Source of the DNA: an uncultured Eubacteriales bacterium
GTDB taxonomy: Bacteria > Bacillota > Clostridia > Christensenellales > Borkfalkiaceae
Direction: 5' to 3'
Assembly: GCA_900547645.1 (NCBI GenBank)
Contig: URHP01000022.1
Coordinates: forward strand, 1-23,629
Length of the DNA stretch: 23,629 nucleotides
Shown here: piece by piece, positions 23,498 through 23,629 of the stretch
How the letters are laid out: every line of letters starts with the position of its first letter
How positions within the stretch are numbered: the first letter of the stretch is position 1
Made by a program: the position numbers and the translations under genes
The notes under the pieces: generated by a model
What the model saw: the letters and a program-made list of their open reading frames with translations, nothing else
Databases searched by the model: none
What the model was told of the DNA's origin: nothing

Positions 23498-23509
23498 TGA
23501 ATTTTTTCA
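23498..23509 (+). promoter_or_regulatory. possible ARG-box-like operator at the argG transcription start
   Basis: TGAATTTTTTCA combines a TGAAT half with a TTCA half of the ArgR box. The halves are 2 bp closer than in the textbook site (TGAAT-4-ATTCA). It covers about +1 to +12 of the predicted argG transcript, a good place for arginine-dependent repression. The spacing mismatch keeps confidence low. Confidence 0.35.
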
Positions 23510-23515
23510 TATGCC

Positions 23516-23544
23516 ATTATACAGAGCGCGGGGGCGCAAGTCAA
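23516..23544 (-). promoter_or_regulatory. sigma-A type promoter of the arginine operon (argG)
   Basis: The minus strand reads TTGACT (23544-23539), a 17-bp spacer and TATAAT (23521-23516), close to consensus in sequence and spacing. The predicted start near 23509 leaves a leader of about 28 nt with the argG ribosome binding site. That is too short for a T-box, riboswitch or attenuator, so control should act at the promoter. Confidence 0.85.
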
Positions 23545-23559
23545 GCGATTGCGCCCCCG
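23529..23559. repeat. 11-bp perfect inverted repeat over the argG promoter (candidate operator)
   Basis: CGGGGGCGCAA at 23529-23539 and TTGCGCCCCCG at 23549-23559 are perfect reverse complements around a 9-bp centre. The -35 hexamer shares one base with the left arm and otherwise lies in the centre, and the left arm fills half of the promoter spacer. The very GC-rich arms stand out in an AT-rich intergenic region. Neither side carries an adjacent T run, which argues against a terminator. Confidence 0.7.
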
Positions 23560-23629
23560 TTTCCGAAGATTTTTTATATTTTTTGCATATTATTGGAAAT
23601 GATTTGAAAATATACACTGATTATACATA
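23560..23629. other. AT-rich upstream region, no gene seen
   Basis: This stretch holds A/T runs upstream of the argG promoter and no credible open reading frame. A second TATAAT on the minus strand (23625-23620) could be the -10 of another promoter whose -35 would lie beyond the window edge. Confidence 0.5.

Noticed and set aside
23482..23515. T-box, riboswitch or attenuator leader for the arginine operon
   Set aside because: The predicted leader is only about 28 nt, too short for any of these.
23529..23559. Reading the GC-rich palindrome as a rho-independent terminator
   Set aside because: No T run directly follows on either strand, and on the minus strand the -10 hexamer follows within 8 bp. 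The overlap with the -35 fits an operator better.

Overview
The window carries a compact bacterial chromosome segment with almost no non-coding DNA. By eye its G+C is in the mid-50s percent. Gene content and order suggest Bacillota, most likely an uncultured Clostridia-type lineage. The signs are a miaB-mutS-mutL-miaA cluster, a MutL with its own endonuclease motif (no MutH type), a short ThiI without rhodanese domain paired with a cysteine desulfurase, and an argCJBDF-carAB style arginine cluster. The lineage is an inference. No mobile element, CRISPR array, tRNA or rRNA was seen.

Layout. (1) Positions 1-6858, minus strand: a sirtuin deacetylase, miaB, mutS, mutL and miaA (cut by the window edge) form a tight operon. 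It is read leftwards from a near-consensus promoter at 6830-6858. It combines DNA mismatch repair with the two enzymes that build ms2i6A at tRNA position 37. (2) Positions 6891-9236, plus strand: one class A penicillin-binding protein, divergent from the sirtuin operon and converging on, and overlapping, the next operon. (3) Positions 9089-23544, minus strand: an eleven-gene unit read leftwards from a strong promoter in front of argG. The order is argG, argC, argJ, argB, argD, argF, carA, a carB-dapF fusion, a small two-helix membrane protein, a cysteine desulfurase and thiI. (4) Positions 23482-23629: the upstream control region, with an 11-bp perfect inverted repeat laid over the promoter.

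Function. The arginine genes cover the cyclic (ArgJ) route from glutamate to argininosuccinate, with CarAB supplying carbamoyl phosphate. Only argH is absent. The tail genes belong to sulfur transfer for 4-thiouridine in tRNA. Genes in both operons mostly overlap by 1, 4 or 17 nt or lie within about 40 nt, so translational coupling is likely.

Most unusual: the large subunit of carbamoyl-phosphate synthetase is fused in frame to a full-length diaminopimelate epimerase domain, with a very short linker and no start codon left for the second part. In that domain the first of the two catalytic cysteines is alanine (residue 1144), while the second (Cys1293) is kept. Other points of note are an internal consensus promoter between argC and argJ, a probable terminator for the arginine operon lying inside the opposing PBP gene, and a 148-bp convergent coding overlap.
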